From positions 1 to 7,990 of the forward strand of contig JANRKN010000099.1 of NCBI GenBank assembly GCA_033763435.1: a DNA stretch of 7,990 nt, written 5' to 3'. Every line of letters starts with the position of its first letter. The first letter of the stretch is position 1. The translations under genes were made by a program, and so were the position numbers. The stretch comes from JANRKN01 sp033763435. Its GTDB lineage: Bacteria; Planctomycetota; Phycisphaerae; Phycisphaerales; UBA1924. The notes under the pieces were generated by a model, which had not been told where the DNA came from, searched no databases, and saw only the letters and a list, made by a program, of their open reading frames with translations. Of this stretch, positions 1 to 6,616 are shown piece after piece.

Positions 1-335
1 AGAGCCCGAGGGGAACCTTCAGCGGTGTTCCTCGCCCCACCCAAATATGCCCATCCCTCCACGCCGAAACGTGAAGGGTCGTGACGATAGCGCCCTCCCG
101 TCCCGAGTCAAACCCCAACGCCCCGAACCGAGCACAAACCCGCACCTCTCGCTCAGATTGTGCGAGATCCTAGCCCAAGACCTCCCCCTCCTTTCCCCAG
201 CCTCCCGCTCCGCCCGACACTACCGCCGGCTTCTTTCGCCCGGGCCCGCGAGGGTCCGATACTTCTCGGGGCGGCCAACCGACCCACGCCGCCCTCAACG
301 CGTCTCATTGCGTCATACACGGAGCACCCACCGCC
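1..335. other. Leader region without a convincing gene
   Basis: This stretch is open in several frames, but the translations are arginine- and proline-rich with no recognisable motif, as expected of very GC-rich noncoding DNA. I see no tRNA or obvious sigma-70 promoter. An imperfect hairpin lies at 7-34. A GGAG at 321-324, 11 bases before the ATG at 336, is the likely ribosome binding site of the first gene. The rest is presumably the 5' region of that gene and the end of whatever transcription unit lies to the left. Confidence 0.5.
7..34. other. Imperfect hairpin, possible transcript end of the upstream gene
   Basis: CGAGG plus AAC (7-11 and 14-16) can pair with GTT plus CCTCG (27-34), giving eight base pairs with a two-base GG bulge and a ten-base loop. 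No T-run follows on either strand, so it does not meet the usual form of an intrinsic terminator. It could be chance pairing in GC-rich DNA. Confidence 0.2.
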
Positions 336-1844
336 ATGAACCCCGCCCGCTTTGCCTCTTCTTCCGCCGCCGCCGCCCTCGCGCTCGCCGCGGGCCTCGC
401 CTTCGCCCAGCCCGCCCCTCCCGCTCCCGCGCCAAAGTCGCCCGCACCCAAAGCCCCGGCCCCCAAAGCCCCCGCGGCCAAGTCCCCTGCTCCCAAGACC
501 CCCACCACCCCCACCGGCGCCCCGATCGAGTTCGGCGCCACGCCCTATGTCTTCGAGTCCATCGGCCTGCGCGTCCGCCTCCCCGTTGACAGCGTCTACG
601 AAGCCACCTCCATGGGCGACCGCACCTCGCTGATCATCGCCCCCGCCGACCGCGCCTGGTCGATCTCGGTCGACACGCCCCGCACCTCGCGCCCCGAAAC
701 CACTGAGAAAGACGCCGCCGACGCCGCCCTCAGCGACGCGCGCGCCTCCGTCGGCACCATCTCCGCCGACGGCAAGCTGCTCGACACCAAGGCCAAGACC
801 ATTTCGCGCGACGAGAACCTCACCTACGCGGGCCGGCCCGCCGAGCGCTTCTACGTCCTCCTCCCCGACCCGGCCGGAAAGAACGGCGCCGTCAAGGGCT
901 ACACCGCCCTCAAGGCCTCGCCCGAGCGTTTCGTTGTTCTCGAGCTGCGCACGACCGAGCCCAAGCTGGCCGAGGCGCGCGCGGTCTACGAGGCCGTGCT
1001 CTCCAAGCTCGAGTTCGTCGACGCGACCGACGTCGCCACCAGCCGCGCGGTCGCCGTGCAGGCCGGCACCAAGCTCTTTGCCAGCCTCAGCACCGACCGC
1101 TACGAGTCCGTCTTCAAGGACAACAGCGAGCGCTGGGAGCGTCTCTTCCGCCCCGCCCGCGACGGAGGCGAAGAGCAGGAGATCGCCTACCGCCGCATCC
1201 GCGCCTCGCTCGGCCAGCGTGGCGCGCTCGACCCCAAGAAAAGGCCCGCCGACTACACCGCCACCGAGCGCCAGGAGGGCTACGTCGTCCGCATCGACGC
1301 CCGCGTCCTCCAGGGCGGCGTCACCATCGACTCCGAATCCATCTTCTTCCTCTCCAAAGACAAGGCCGACGAGGCCTGGACCGTCCGCATCGCCGCACGG
1401 CAAGGCCAGCAGACCTCCATCACCACCCAGACCGGCGCCCGCAGCGGCACGAGCATGAACGTCGACACCGTCGGCTCGGGCCAGGCCAACACCAACGCCA
1501 CGCCCAAGATCCCCGAGGAGGGCTACCTCAGCAACGTCGAGGCCTTCCTGCTCCCGCAGTTCCTCGCCGCCGCGGGCGCGCCCAGCGACTACGGCTTCTA
1601 CGTCTGGCAGCCCGCCGCCGCGAAGGTCCGTCTCCGGCGCGACGCGATGGAGCTCGACCCCGACAACGCCCGGCGCTGGAAGATCATCACGCGCCGCACC
1701 GAAGACGACGCGCCCGAAACCACCATCCTCACCCGCGAGGGCAAGCTCGTCCGTACGACGCTCCCCGACGGCTCCACCTGGGAACCCACCACCCTCAGCG
1801 AGCTCCAGAAGATCTGGCGAAACAAGAAGCTCCCGATGCAGTAA
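336..1844 (+). CDS. Secreted protein of unknown function with Pro/Ala/Lys linker
   Basis: I do not recognise a named family. The 502-residue product starts with a typical Sec signal peptide: Arg5, a hydrophobic Ala/Leu core at about 11-22, and an AFA|Q cleavage site after Ala24. There is no lipobox cysteine, so it is probably periplasmic or secreted rather than a lipoprotein. Residues 31-55 are a five-residue repeat (PAPKS/A), a likely flexible basic linker. Residues 65-230 alternate beta-like segments and end in YEAVLSKLEF, a pattern that faintly recalls the PsbP/DcrB (DUF1795-like) fold; this is inference only. Residues 230-500 look like a second globular part with charged strands. The ATG is supported by GGAG 11 bases upstream and by the signal peptide starting there. 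The M16 peptidase gene follows after 65 bases, so the two may be cotranscribed. Confidence 0.85.
   Translation: MNPARFASSSAAAALALAAGLAFAQPAPPAPAPKSPAPKAPAPKAPAAKSPAPKTPTTPTGAPIEFGATPYVFESIGLRVRLPVDSVYEATSMGDRTSLIIAPADRAWSISVDTPRTSRPETTEKDAADAALSDARASVGTISADGKLLDTKAKTISRDENLTYAGRPAERFYVLLPDPAGKNGAVKGYTALKASPERFVVLELRTTEPKLAEARAVYEAVLSKLEFVDATDVATSRAVAVQAGTKLFASLSTDRYESVFKDNSERWERLFRPARDGGEEQEIAYRRIRASLGQRGALDPKKRPADYTATERQEGYVVRIDARVLQGGVTIDSESIFFLSKDKADEAWTVRIAARQGQQTSITTQTGARSGTSMNVDTVGSGQANTNATPKIPEEGYLSNVEAFLLPQFLAAAGAPSDYGFYVWQPAAAKVRLRRDAMELDPDNARRWKIITRRTEDDAPETTILTREGKLVRTTLPDGSTWEPTTLSELQKIWRNKKLPMQ
426..500 (+). repeat. Five 15-bp units coding for a PAPK(S/A) repeat
   Basis: Five consecutive 15-base units encode PAPKS, PAPKA, PAPKA, PAAKS and PAPKT (residues 31-55), with lysine at 34, 39, 44, 49 and 54. 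The units differ at several bases, so this is an older, diverged in-frame tandem repeat. It forms an extended basic linker between signal peptide and folded domain, similar in style to linkers that span or bind the cell wall; that role is inferred. Confidence 0.8.
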
Positions 1845-1909
1845 GCTCGCCGCGCCCAGCCTTCATCCGCACCGCCCCTTTCAGCACGCTGCGCACACGG
1901 AACACCACG

Positions 1910-3151
1910 ATGCCCGCCACGCTCACCAACGCCTCCATCCGCTTCGAAAAGCGCACTCTGAGCAACGGCCTCACCGTCGTCGCCGAGATCATCCCGACCG
2001 CCGCGTCCGCCGCCTGCGGCTTCTACGTTCGCACCGGCGCACGCGACGAGGACACCCGCGTCATGGGCGTCTCTCACTTCCTCGAACACATGATGTTCAA
2101 GGGCACCGACACCATGTCCGCCGAGGACCTCAACCGCGCCTTCGACGACCTGGGCGCGACCAACAACGCCTACACCTCCGCCGAGATCACCTGCTTCTAC
2201 GCCCACGTCCTCCCCGAGCGCCTCCTCCAGACCATCGACCTGCTGGGCCGCATGATGCGCCCCGCCCTCCGCGTCGCCGACTTCGACACCGAGAAGGGCG
2301 TCATCCTCGAAGAGATCGCCATGTACAAGGACAATCCCTTCTGGGTCCTGTACGAGGCCTCGCTCGAGAAGCACTACGGCGCGCACGGCATGGGCCACCG
2401 CGTCCTCGGCACCGACCAGACCATCACCGCCCTCGCGCGCGATCAGATGAAGGCCTACTTCGACGCGCGATACTCCGCCGACAACACCATCGTCGCCCTC
2501 GCCGGCAACGTGGACCTCGACGCCGCCATCGCCCAGCTCGAATCCACCTGCGGCGCCTGGCAATCCACCCGCCCCTCACGCATCCGCCCCGCGCCCACGC
2601 CCGTCGGAGGCGAGCTCCGCCTCACCGACGCCAAGGTCGCCCGAGGCTATCTCCTCGCCCTCGCCCAAGGCCCCGCCATCCAGGACGAGCGCAAGTACGC
2701 CGCCTCGCTCCTGGGCCAGGTCCTGGGCGCCGCCGACAACTCCCGCCTCCACTGGTCGCTCGTCGAAACCGGCATCGCGGCCGAAGCGGTCGCCGCCTTC
2801 GACGCCCACGACGGCTGCGGCGATTACTACTTCTTCGCCTCCGCCGACCCCGACCGCCTCGACGAAGTCTGGGACACCATCCGCAAAGAGATCGCCGCGC
2901 TGGGCGACTCACTCACCGAAGAAGACCTCGAGCGCCTGCGCAACAAGGCCCTCACGGGAGCGACCGTCGGCGGAGAGCGCCCCGCCGACCGCATGCACCG
3001 CCTGGGCCGGCTCTACACCTATCTGGGCCAGTATCAGCCGCTGGAAGAGGAGCTCGAGAAGCTCAACCGGGTCACGCTCAACGACCTGCGCGCCGTGTTG
3101 CGCGACTTCCCGCTCGAACCGCGCACCGTCGGCCGGCTCACGCCCGCGTGA
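1910..3151 (+). CDS. M16-family zinc metallopeptidase (processing peptidase-like)
   Basis: The 413-residue product is a single M16 unit of two half-domains, like the PqqL/MPP-beta/YmxG group. It carries the inverted zinc motif HFLEH at 56-60 (zinc ligands His56 and His60, catalytic Glu59), and the distal glutamate in VILEEI (Glu134/135) is about 75 residues further on, the usual family distance. HGMGHRVLGT (159-168) and the FDARYSADNTIVALAGNVD stretch (184-202) match conserved first-half blocks. NSRL (277-280) begins the conserved second-half block, followed by a tyrosine-rich strand. Catalytic residues are intact, so it is probably an active peptidase. The family degrades or processes small and unfolded peptides. 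I see no signal peptide, so it is likely cytoplasmic. The ATG has only a weak upstream CGGAA (1898-1902), but the protein aligns from its first residues. It follows a secreted protein on the same strand; a direct link is unproven. Confidence 0.93.
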   Translation: MPATLTNASIRFEKRTLSNGLTVVAEIIPTAASAACGFYVRTGARDEDTRVMGVSHFLEHMMFKGTDTMSAEDLNRAFDDLGATNNAYTSAEITCFYAHVLPERLLQTIDLLGRMMRPALRVADFDTEKGVILEEIAMYKDNPFWVLYEASLEKHYGAHGMGHRVLGTDQTITALARDQMKAYFDARYSADNTIVALAGNVDLDAAIAQLESTCGAWQSTRPSRIRPAPTPVGGELRLTDAKVARGYLLALAQGPAIQDERKYAASLLGQVLGAADNSRLHWSLVETGIAAEAVAAFDAHDGCGDYYFFASADPDRLDEVWDTIRKEIAALGDSLTEEDLERLRNKALTGATVGGERPADRMHRLGRLYTYLGQYQPLEEELEKLNRVTLNDLRAVLRDFPLEPRTVGRLTPA

Positions 3152-3155
3152 TCGC

Positions 3156-3173
3156 GACGCGCGTCTCAATTGA
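3156..3173. other. Two abutting palindromes between convergent genes
   Basis: GACGCGCGTC (3156-3165) and TCAATTGA (3166-3173) are perfect palindromes placed end to end in the 34-base gap between the stop codons of the peptidase and HDOD genes. Neither can form a stable stem with a normal loop and there is no T-run, so I do not call a terminator. They could be protein-binding sites or chance. Confidence 0.3.
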
Positions 3174-3185
3174 CTCTAATCGTGC

Positions 3186-4694
3186 TCAGGCCGCCGCGGC
3201 TGCGGGCGGGGGCATCGTCACCCGATTGCCGCCCTGCGTGCGCGAAGCCTGAAGCATGCGTGTCGCCTCGGTCACCATCTGAGCCGCCGAGAGCGTCACA
3301 CCGACCGGCATCACCGATGCACCGACCGACGCCGTGATCCCCGCGCGAAGCCCCGCCGCCGCACACCCGGAAAGCCCGGGCCATGTTGAGCTCGCGCGCT
3401 CGAGGTCCGTCAGGAACTCCGCACAGAGCCCTTCCACGCCCCGGCTGTCCGCGCCGACAATCACCGCCGCGAAGACCTCGTGCCCGAGCCGCACAACGAT
3501 TCCGCCCGAGGGCTCAAAGTGCTTTTTCAGCAGCGCCGCCGCGCCGACCAGCGCCTCGTCGGCCGCTTCGCGTCCGAGCTTCTCGAGGATCGGCTTGAAG
3601 CCGTCGAGCATCACCTGCACGAGGATCATGGGCGCCTGATCGCTCTGCGCCGTCTCCACGCCGCGCCGCATCGCCATGTCAAACCCCGCGCGCGCCACCA
3701 CACCCGTCAGCGGGTCGGTCTGCACCGCGTCGATCAGCAGCGACGACATGCCCTTCTCGCCCTCGCCGGCCGCGAGCGTCTGCTTCGAAACCTCGAGCAG
3801 CTGCTTGTCCGCCTGCGCGATGATCCCTTCAACGTCCGCGCCGCTGCCCGTGTCCAGCTGCAGCAGCCGCGACATTTCCTTCGTCGACTCGTTGATCCGC
3901 CGGACGATCGACGACATCTCGTCGCTCTTGATCCCGAACCATTCGTCCGCGCGGGCATAAAGCCTCTTGAGCGCGGGGCCCGGATCCTCGTCGGTCATCG
4001 CATCGTGCGCGTAGTTGCCCAGACCCACCGCCCGCACCAGGTCGCCGCAGTTCTTGGGCGCCGCCGTCGGGCGCTCGTGATACTTCACGGGCAGCACAAG
4101 CTCGTCCGGCAGCTTCCACCGCTGGCACAGCATCGCGCCGATGTCCGGGTGCTGCGTCTCCAGCGCCGTGAGCTCGGCCTTCACCAGCTTGCGGTGGTCG
4201 GGCCCCGCGGCGGTCACGATCGCGTCGTACCGCACGCCCAGCGCGCGGTGCATCGCGAACATCCCCACGTCCTGCAGCAGCCCGCCCAGGAACGCCTCAT
4301 CGCCGAAGGGCTTGCGCGCCGCCTCGGCAATCAATCGTGCCGCCACGGCCGTGTACAGCCCGCGGCGCCAATATCCCTTGAGATCAAACGAGTCGTCCTT
4401 GCTGTCGATCGTCGAGATCAGCGAGAAGCCCAGCGCCAGCGCCTTCACCGGCCCAAGGCCCAGCATCACCAGCGCCTTGTCGATCGTCCCCACCTTCTGA
4501 CGAAGCCCGTAGAACGACGAGTTGACCGTCCGCAGAACCTTCGCCGCCAGCGCCTGGTCGTTCTGAATCACCCGCGCCAGCTCAGGCAGCTTCACGTTCG
4601 GATCGCTGGTGAGTTCGATCACCTTCAGTGCGACCGCCGGCAACGACGGCAACGTCGAGCACGACAGCACTTCTTCGATGATCTCGTGATTCAT
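3186..4694 (-). CDS. HDOD domain protein with degenerate C-terminal GGDEF domain
   Basis: A 502-residue putative signalling protein. The HDOD domain spans about residues 10-210: LPSLPAVALKVIEL at the start, the core block with VLRTVNSSFYG (53-63), and LLQDVG (139-144), where His of the usual HD pair is Gln141, as is normal for this non-catalytic subfamily. A helical stretch (about 255-310) leads to a GGDEF-like domain (about 318-494). It begins DPLTGVVARAGFD (327-339), has the GFKPI block (365-369) and ends in GGNRV (488-492). The active site is lost: the GGDEF loop reads GHEVF (404-408), the first metal aspartate is Met362, and no RxxD inhibitory site is seen. It should not make c-di-GMP and may be a pseudo-enzyme sensor or scaffold. 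The ATG is chosen because GAGGG lies 8 bases upstream; the GTG at 4754 has its GAGG abutting it. RecO lies 92 bases upstream on the same strand. Confidence 0.9.
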   Translation of the reverse strand: MNHEIIEEVLSCSTLPSLPAVALKVIELTSDPNVKLPELARVIQNDQALAAKVLRTVNSSFYGLRQKVGTIDKALVMLGLGPVKALALGFSLISTIDSKDDSFDLKGYWRRGLYTAVAARLIAEAARKPFGDEAFLGGLLQDVGMFAMHRALGVRYDAIVTAAGPDHRKLVKAELTALETQHPDIGAMLCQRWKLPDELVLPVKYHERPTAAPKNCGDLVRAVGLGNYAHDAMTDEDPGPALKRLYARADEWFGIKSDEMSSIVRRINESTKEMSRLLQLDTGSGADVEGIIAQADKQLLEVSKQTLAAGEGEKGMSSLLIDAVQTDPLTGVVARAGFDMAMRRGVETAQSDQAPMILVQVMLDGFKPILEKLGREAADEALVGAAALLKKHFEPSGGIVVRLGHEVFAAVIVGADSRGVEGLCAEFLTDLERASSTWPGLSGCAAAGLRAGITASVGASVMPVGVTLSAAQMVTEATRMLQASRTQGGNRVTMPPPAAAAA

Positions 4695-4702
4695 CCAGAC
4701 GA

Positions 4703-4707
4703 CCCTC
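4703..4707 (-). promoter_or_regulatory. Ribosome binding site of the HDOD gene
   Basis: On the minus strand this reads GAGGG, ending 8 bases before the ATG at 4694-4692. It decides the start. The in-frame GTG at 4754, which would add 20 residues with no family resemblance, has a GAGG directly against it and no room for normal initiation. Confidence 0.6.
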
Positions 4708-4719
4708 GCCGCGCGCCCA

Positions 4720-4740
4720 TGCGGGGGACTCCCCTCAGCA
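4720..4740. other. Interrupted dyad in the HDOD 5' region
   Basis: TGC (4720-4722) and GCA (4738-4740) flank the near-perfect inverted repeat GGGGA-C-TCCCC (4724-4734), about 26 bases upstream of the HDOD start and between it and the end of RecO. It could be an operator or an RNA structure affecting readthrough from recO. The centre is too tight for a strong hairpin. Low certainty. Confidence 0.25.
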
Positions 4741-4786
4741 GGGCATAGACGCACCCTCGGTCCATCGACCGAACCCGCGGCGAACT

Positions 4787-5542
4787 TCAGCGCGGACGTT
4801 CAGAGACCCCCGCCGGCAGCGTCCGAAGGAACATCTCCGCCGCCGCAGACTCCGCACCCACCATTTCTCGGACGTACCACGCCAGCAGCCCGCACGCCCG
4901 CCGCAACGTCTCGGCACGCGCCATCACATCCCCCGGCCCCGCCGCGCGCGATACCTCACCCAGCGCCGCGATCGTCTCCGCTCGAACCCGCTGCACGCCC
5001 GCCTCGGCCCCCCTCGGCGCGGGCACCACGCCGCCCGAGCGCGCGCTGAACCCCACGACGCCCCCCTCACCCGAAGCCCGATCCAGCTCGGGCGCGATGC
5101 CGGTCTCGACCAGCGTCCGCCACTGGAACCACAGCACCGCCGCGCGCGCCGACTCCTCGCCCGCCTCGGTCGCTCGCAGCGCCTCCAGCAGCGCATCAAA
5201 CAGCGCCGGGTGCGGGTCATGGTCCCGGATGTTCTGCTGCACCAGGTCCAGCAGGTACATCCCGGCATAGAAGATGCTCAGCTTCCGCCGAAGCGCCGGG
5301 AACACTTCCTGCAGGTCCCACGCCGTGAGGTTGGCGAGCGTGTCCGAGGGCTTGACGATCGCGAGCATCTCGCCGCGAGTCGCGACCTCGAGCCCGCCGC
5401 TGAAGTTCGCCTTCTCGCGCTTGGCGCCCTTGGCGACCGCGCGCACCACCCCCAGCTCGCGCGCAAACAGCGACACCGTCTGGCTGGTCTCCGACCAATC
5501 CCAGTGACGGATGCAGATCGCCTGATCCCGGACCTGTGCCAC
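4787..5542 (-). CDS. recO: DNA repair protein RecO
   Basis: The 251-residue product is RecO, which with RecR loads RecA onto SSB-coated single-stranded DNA in gap repair and anneals complementary strands. The length is normal (E. coli RecO is about 242). The N-terminal OB-fold is clear: an early segment ending TSQTVSLFARELGVV (19-33), then AKGAKREKANFSGGLE (37-52), the family signature. The helical C-terminal part has FYAGMYLLDLVQQ (91-103) and GIAPELDR (148-155). After PELDR, where many RecO proteins carry four zinc-finger cysteines, none is present in 150-190. The start is GTG, with no strong Shine-Dalgarno; the MAQVRDQAICIRHW opening fits the family, so the start is probably right. It diverges from the FabZ-like gene and is followed on its own strand by the HDOD gene. 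Confidence 0.93.
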   Translation of the reverse strand: MAQVRDQAICIRHWDWSETSQTVSLFARELGVVRAVAKGAKREKANFSGGLEVATRGEMLAIVKPSDTLANLTAWDLQEVFPALRRKLSIFYAGMYLLDLVQQNIRDHDPHPALFDALLEALRATEAGEESARAAVLWFQWRTLVETGIAPELDRASGEGGVVGFSARSGGVVPAPRGAEAGVQRVRAETIAALGEVSRAAGPGDVMARAETLRRACGLLAWYVREMVGAESAAAEMFLRTLPAGVSERPR

Positions 5543-5619
5543 GCGCTCGAGGTTACGCGTTCCCCTTCCGCCCGCCCCACCCGTCCGATCCTCGTCGCCG
5601 CGAATACCCTCCGGGCACG
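5543..5619. promoter_or_regulatory. Divergent intergenic region between recO and the lipid genes
   Basis: These 77 bases must hold the start signals of both transcription units unless transcription of either begins inside its neighbour. They are pyrimidine-rich on the + strand. I see no convincing -35/-10 pair or strong Shine-Dalgarno sequence for either gene, so exact promoters cannot be placed. Confidence 0.4.
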
Positions 5620-6039
5620 ATGCACTTCAACCTTGTCGATCGCGTCCTCGAGCAGACCCCCGAGAAGATCGTGACGCTCAAAAACGTCTCCCTCGCCGAG
5701 GAGTATCTGCAGGACCACTTCGCGACCTTCCCCGTCCTGCCCGGCGTCATGATGCTCGAGAGCATGGTCCAAGCCGCGCGAAGGCTCATAGAATCCCTCC
5801 CCGCCAGCCGCACCGACGTTCCCTACGTCCTGGGCAAGGTCCGCGCGCTCAAGTACGGCACCTTCGTCAAGCCCGGCCACACCATGCGCGTCACCGTCAC
5901 CCTCCGCAAAGACCCGGGCGACGGCACCTACGACCTCGACGGGCTCGTCGAAGTCCTCGACCCCGCCTCACCCTCCACCGCCGCCACCGCCGCATCGGGC
6001 CGACTCGCCCTCCGGCCCGCGCGCCTCACCAACGCGTGA
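5620..6039 (+). CDS. FabZ-like 3-hydroxyacyl-ACP dehydratase, first copy
   Basis: A 139-residue hotdog-fold protein of the FabZ/FabA family, which removes water from 3-hydroxyacyl-ACP to give enoyl-ACP in the cytoplasm. The active-site block is DHFATFPVLPGVMMLE (32-47). His33 and Glu47 are 14 residues apart, the same spacing as the catalytic His/Glu pair of canonical FabZ (H49/E63 in Pseudomonas aeruginosa), and the PGV turn is kept. The one difference is Ala35 where FabZ usually has proline. The ATG at 5620 is chosen because MHFNLVDRV is the family start; a longer open frame from 5536 adds 28 low-complexity residues. The end is a short Ala/Thr-rich stretch before the last strand. It is shorter than typical FabZ only at the N-terminus. 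The ACP gene follows after 101 bases. The dehydratase call is strong by family; the substrate is unknown. Confidence 0.88.
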   Translation: MHFNLVDRVLEQTPEKIVTLKNVSLAEEYLQDHFATFPVLPGVMMLESMVQAARRLIESLPASRTDVPYVLGKVRALKYGTFVKPGHTMRVTVTLRKDPGDGTYDLDGLVEVLDPASPSTAATAASGRLALRPARLTNA

Positions 6040-6060
6040 GCGGACCGAGCGGCACGGGGT

Positions 6061-6088
6061 GAAAAATCGGTTGGTGCGGGCTAACATG
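6061..6088 (+). promoter_or_regulatory. AT-rich patch, possible ACP promoter
   Basis: GAAAAATC (6061-6068) and TAACAT (6082-6087) are the only A/T-rich sequence in the gap before the ACP gene. TAACAT matches four of six positions of a -10 box, but no good -35 lies at the right distance. ACP is often needed in excess, so a separate promoter would make sense. This is a weak suggestion. Confidence 0.18.
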
Positions 6089-6125
6089 GCCCAAGCCCGG
6101 CCCCTTGACGCGGCGGGCAGACCCT

Positions 6126-6130
6126 GAGGA
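6126..6130 (+). promoter_or_regulatory. Ribosome binding site of the ACP gene
   Basis: GAGGA ends 10 bases before the ATG at 6141 and fixes the start there. An in-frame TTG at 6105 would add twelve residues unlike any ACP opening and would place this GAGGA inside the coding sequence. Confidence 0.65.
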
Positions 6131-6140
6131 ACGCACAAAC

Positions 6141-6524
6141 ATGACGCGTGATGAAATCTTCGCCAAGGTCCGGGACGTGCTCGTCGACGCGCTGGGCGTG
6201 GACGAGGACGAGGTGACCCTCCAGGCCAGCCTCCGCAAGGACCTCAACGCCGAGAGCATCGACTTCCTCGACATCGTCTTCAAGATCGAGCAGGCCTTCG
6301 GCTTCAAGGTCCAGCAGGGCGAGATGTTCCCCGACAACGTCATGCAGAACCCCGAATACGTCGCCGAAGGCAAGGTCACGGCCAAGGGCCTGGCCATGCT
6401 CCGCGAACGCATGCCGCACGTCGACTTCACGGGCTTTGAGAGCAACCCCGTCGTCACCCGCGTCGCTGAGGCCTTCACCGTCGAATCCCTCGTGAACTTC
6501 GTCGAGCGCAAGCTCGCCAAGTAA
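6141..6524 (+). CDS. Acyl carrier protein, long form
   Basis: The 127-residue product carries acyl chains on a 4'-phosphopantetheine arm. Helix I (1-17) and the LGVDEDEVT loop (18-26) match ACP. The attachment serine is Ser39 in DLNAESIDFLDIVF (34-47), with ESI instead of the common DSL. The protein then departs from the usual length of about 78 residues: after GFKVQQGEMFP (54-64) comes an insertion of roughly 47 residues (65-111) with NPEYV and a predicted helix at about 80-91, before the last ACP helix returns as FTVESLVNFVERKL (112-125). I recall long ACPs of this kind in planctomycetes, so it is probably a clade-specific form rather than a fusion. It lies between two FabZ-like genes and probably serves both. 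Whether it is the housekeeping ACP or a second, specialised one cannot be told here. Confidence 0.9.
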   Translation: MTRDEIFAKVRDVLVDALGVDEDEVTLQASLRKDLNAESIDFLDIVFKIEQAFGFKVQQGEMFPDNVMQNPEYVAEGKVTAKGLAMLRERMPHVDFTGFESNPVVTRVAEAFTVESLVNFVERKLAK

Positions 6525-6593
6525 ACCGAGTGCGCAAGCTCGCCAAGTAAAGCGAGTCCGAAAGCTCGCCAAACCACGCGGGCCCGCAAGCCC
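6506..6593 (+). repeat. Decaying 26-bp tandem repeat across the ACP stop codon
   Basis: Unit 1 (6506-6531) covers the last ACP codons, the TAA stop and seven bases after it. Unit 2 (6532-6557) matches it at 25 of 26 positions. Unit 3 (6558-6583) matches at about 18 of 26, and only the first ten bases of a fourth unit (6584-6593) remain recognisable. AAGC recurs at 6510, 6536, 6562 and 6588, exactly 26 apart. Pairs such as GCGAG (6552-6556) and CTCGC (6565-6569) allow small hairpins, and GCGGGCCCGC (6578-6587) is a perfect palindrome. Confidence 0.9.
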
Positions 6594-6616
6594 TTCCGCC
6601 GAGCCGAGACTTCCCG

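Noticed and set aside
47..335. Possible small + strand gene before the first gene
   Set aside because: It reads Arg/Pro-rich, lacks a ribosome binding site and runs on out of frame into the first gene; it is best explained by the lack of stop codons in GC-rich DNA.
153..1403. Long minus-strand open frame opposite the first gene
   Set aside because: Its translation is glycine/valine/aspartate-rich low complexity, as expected opposite a GC-rich gene with C-ending codons. The + strand frame has a signal peptide and a ribosome binding site.
1598..2563. Minus-strand open frame across the end of the first gene and the M16 gene
   Set aside because: It is low-complexity Gly/Val/Glu sequence and overlaps two well-supported + strand genes.
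4724..4733. Resemblance to a eukaryotic kappa-B site in the dyad
   Set aside because: The sequence is bacterial, so the match to GGGRNNYYCC is coincidence.
3480..4748. Long + strand open frame opposite the HDOD gene
   Set aside because: The translation is His/Arg/Leu-rich with no motif, while the minus strand encodes clear HDOD and GGDEF-like domains.
4695..4754. Longer N-terminus for the HDOD protein from GTG at 4754
   Set aside because: The extra residues do not resemble HDOD openings and the GTG has no spaced ribosome site, whereas the ATG at 4694 has GAGGG at 8 bases.
6105..6133. TTGACG as a -35 promoter box or TTG start for ACP
   Set aside because: No -10 box lies at the right distance, and the ATG at 6141 with GAGGA upstream is a better start than the TTG.
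6506..6593. CRISPR array or intrinsic terminator as explanation of the 26-bp repeats
   Set aside because: The units abut with no spacers, decay in one direction and begin inside a coding sequence; no stem with a T-run is present.
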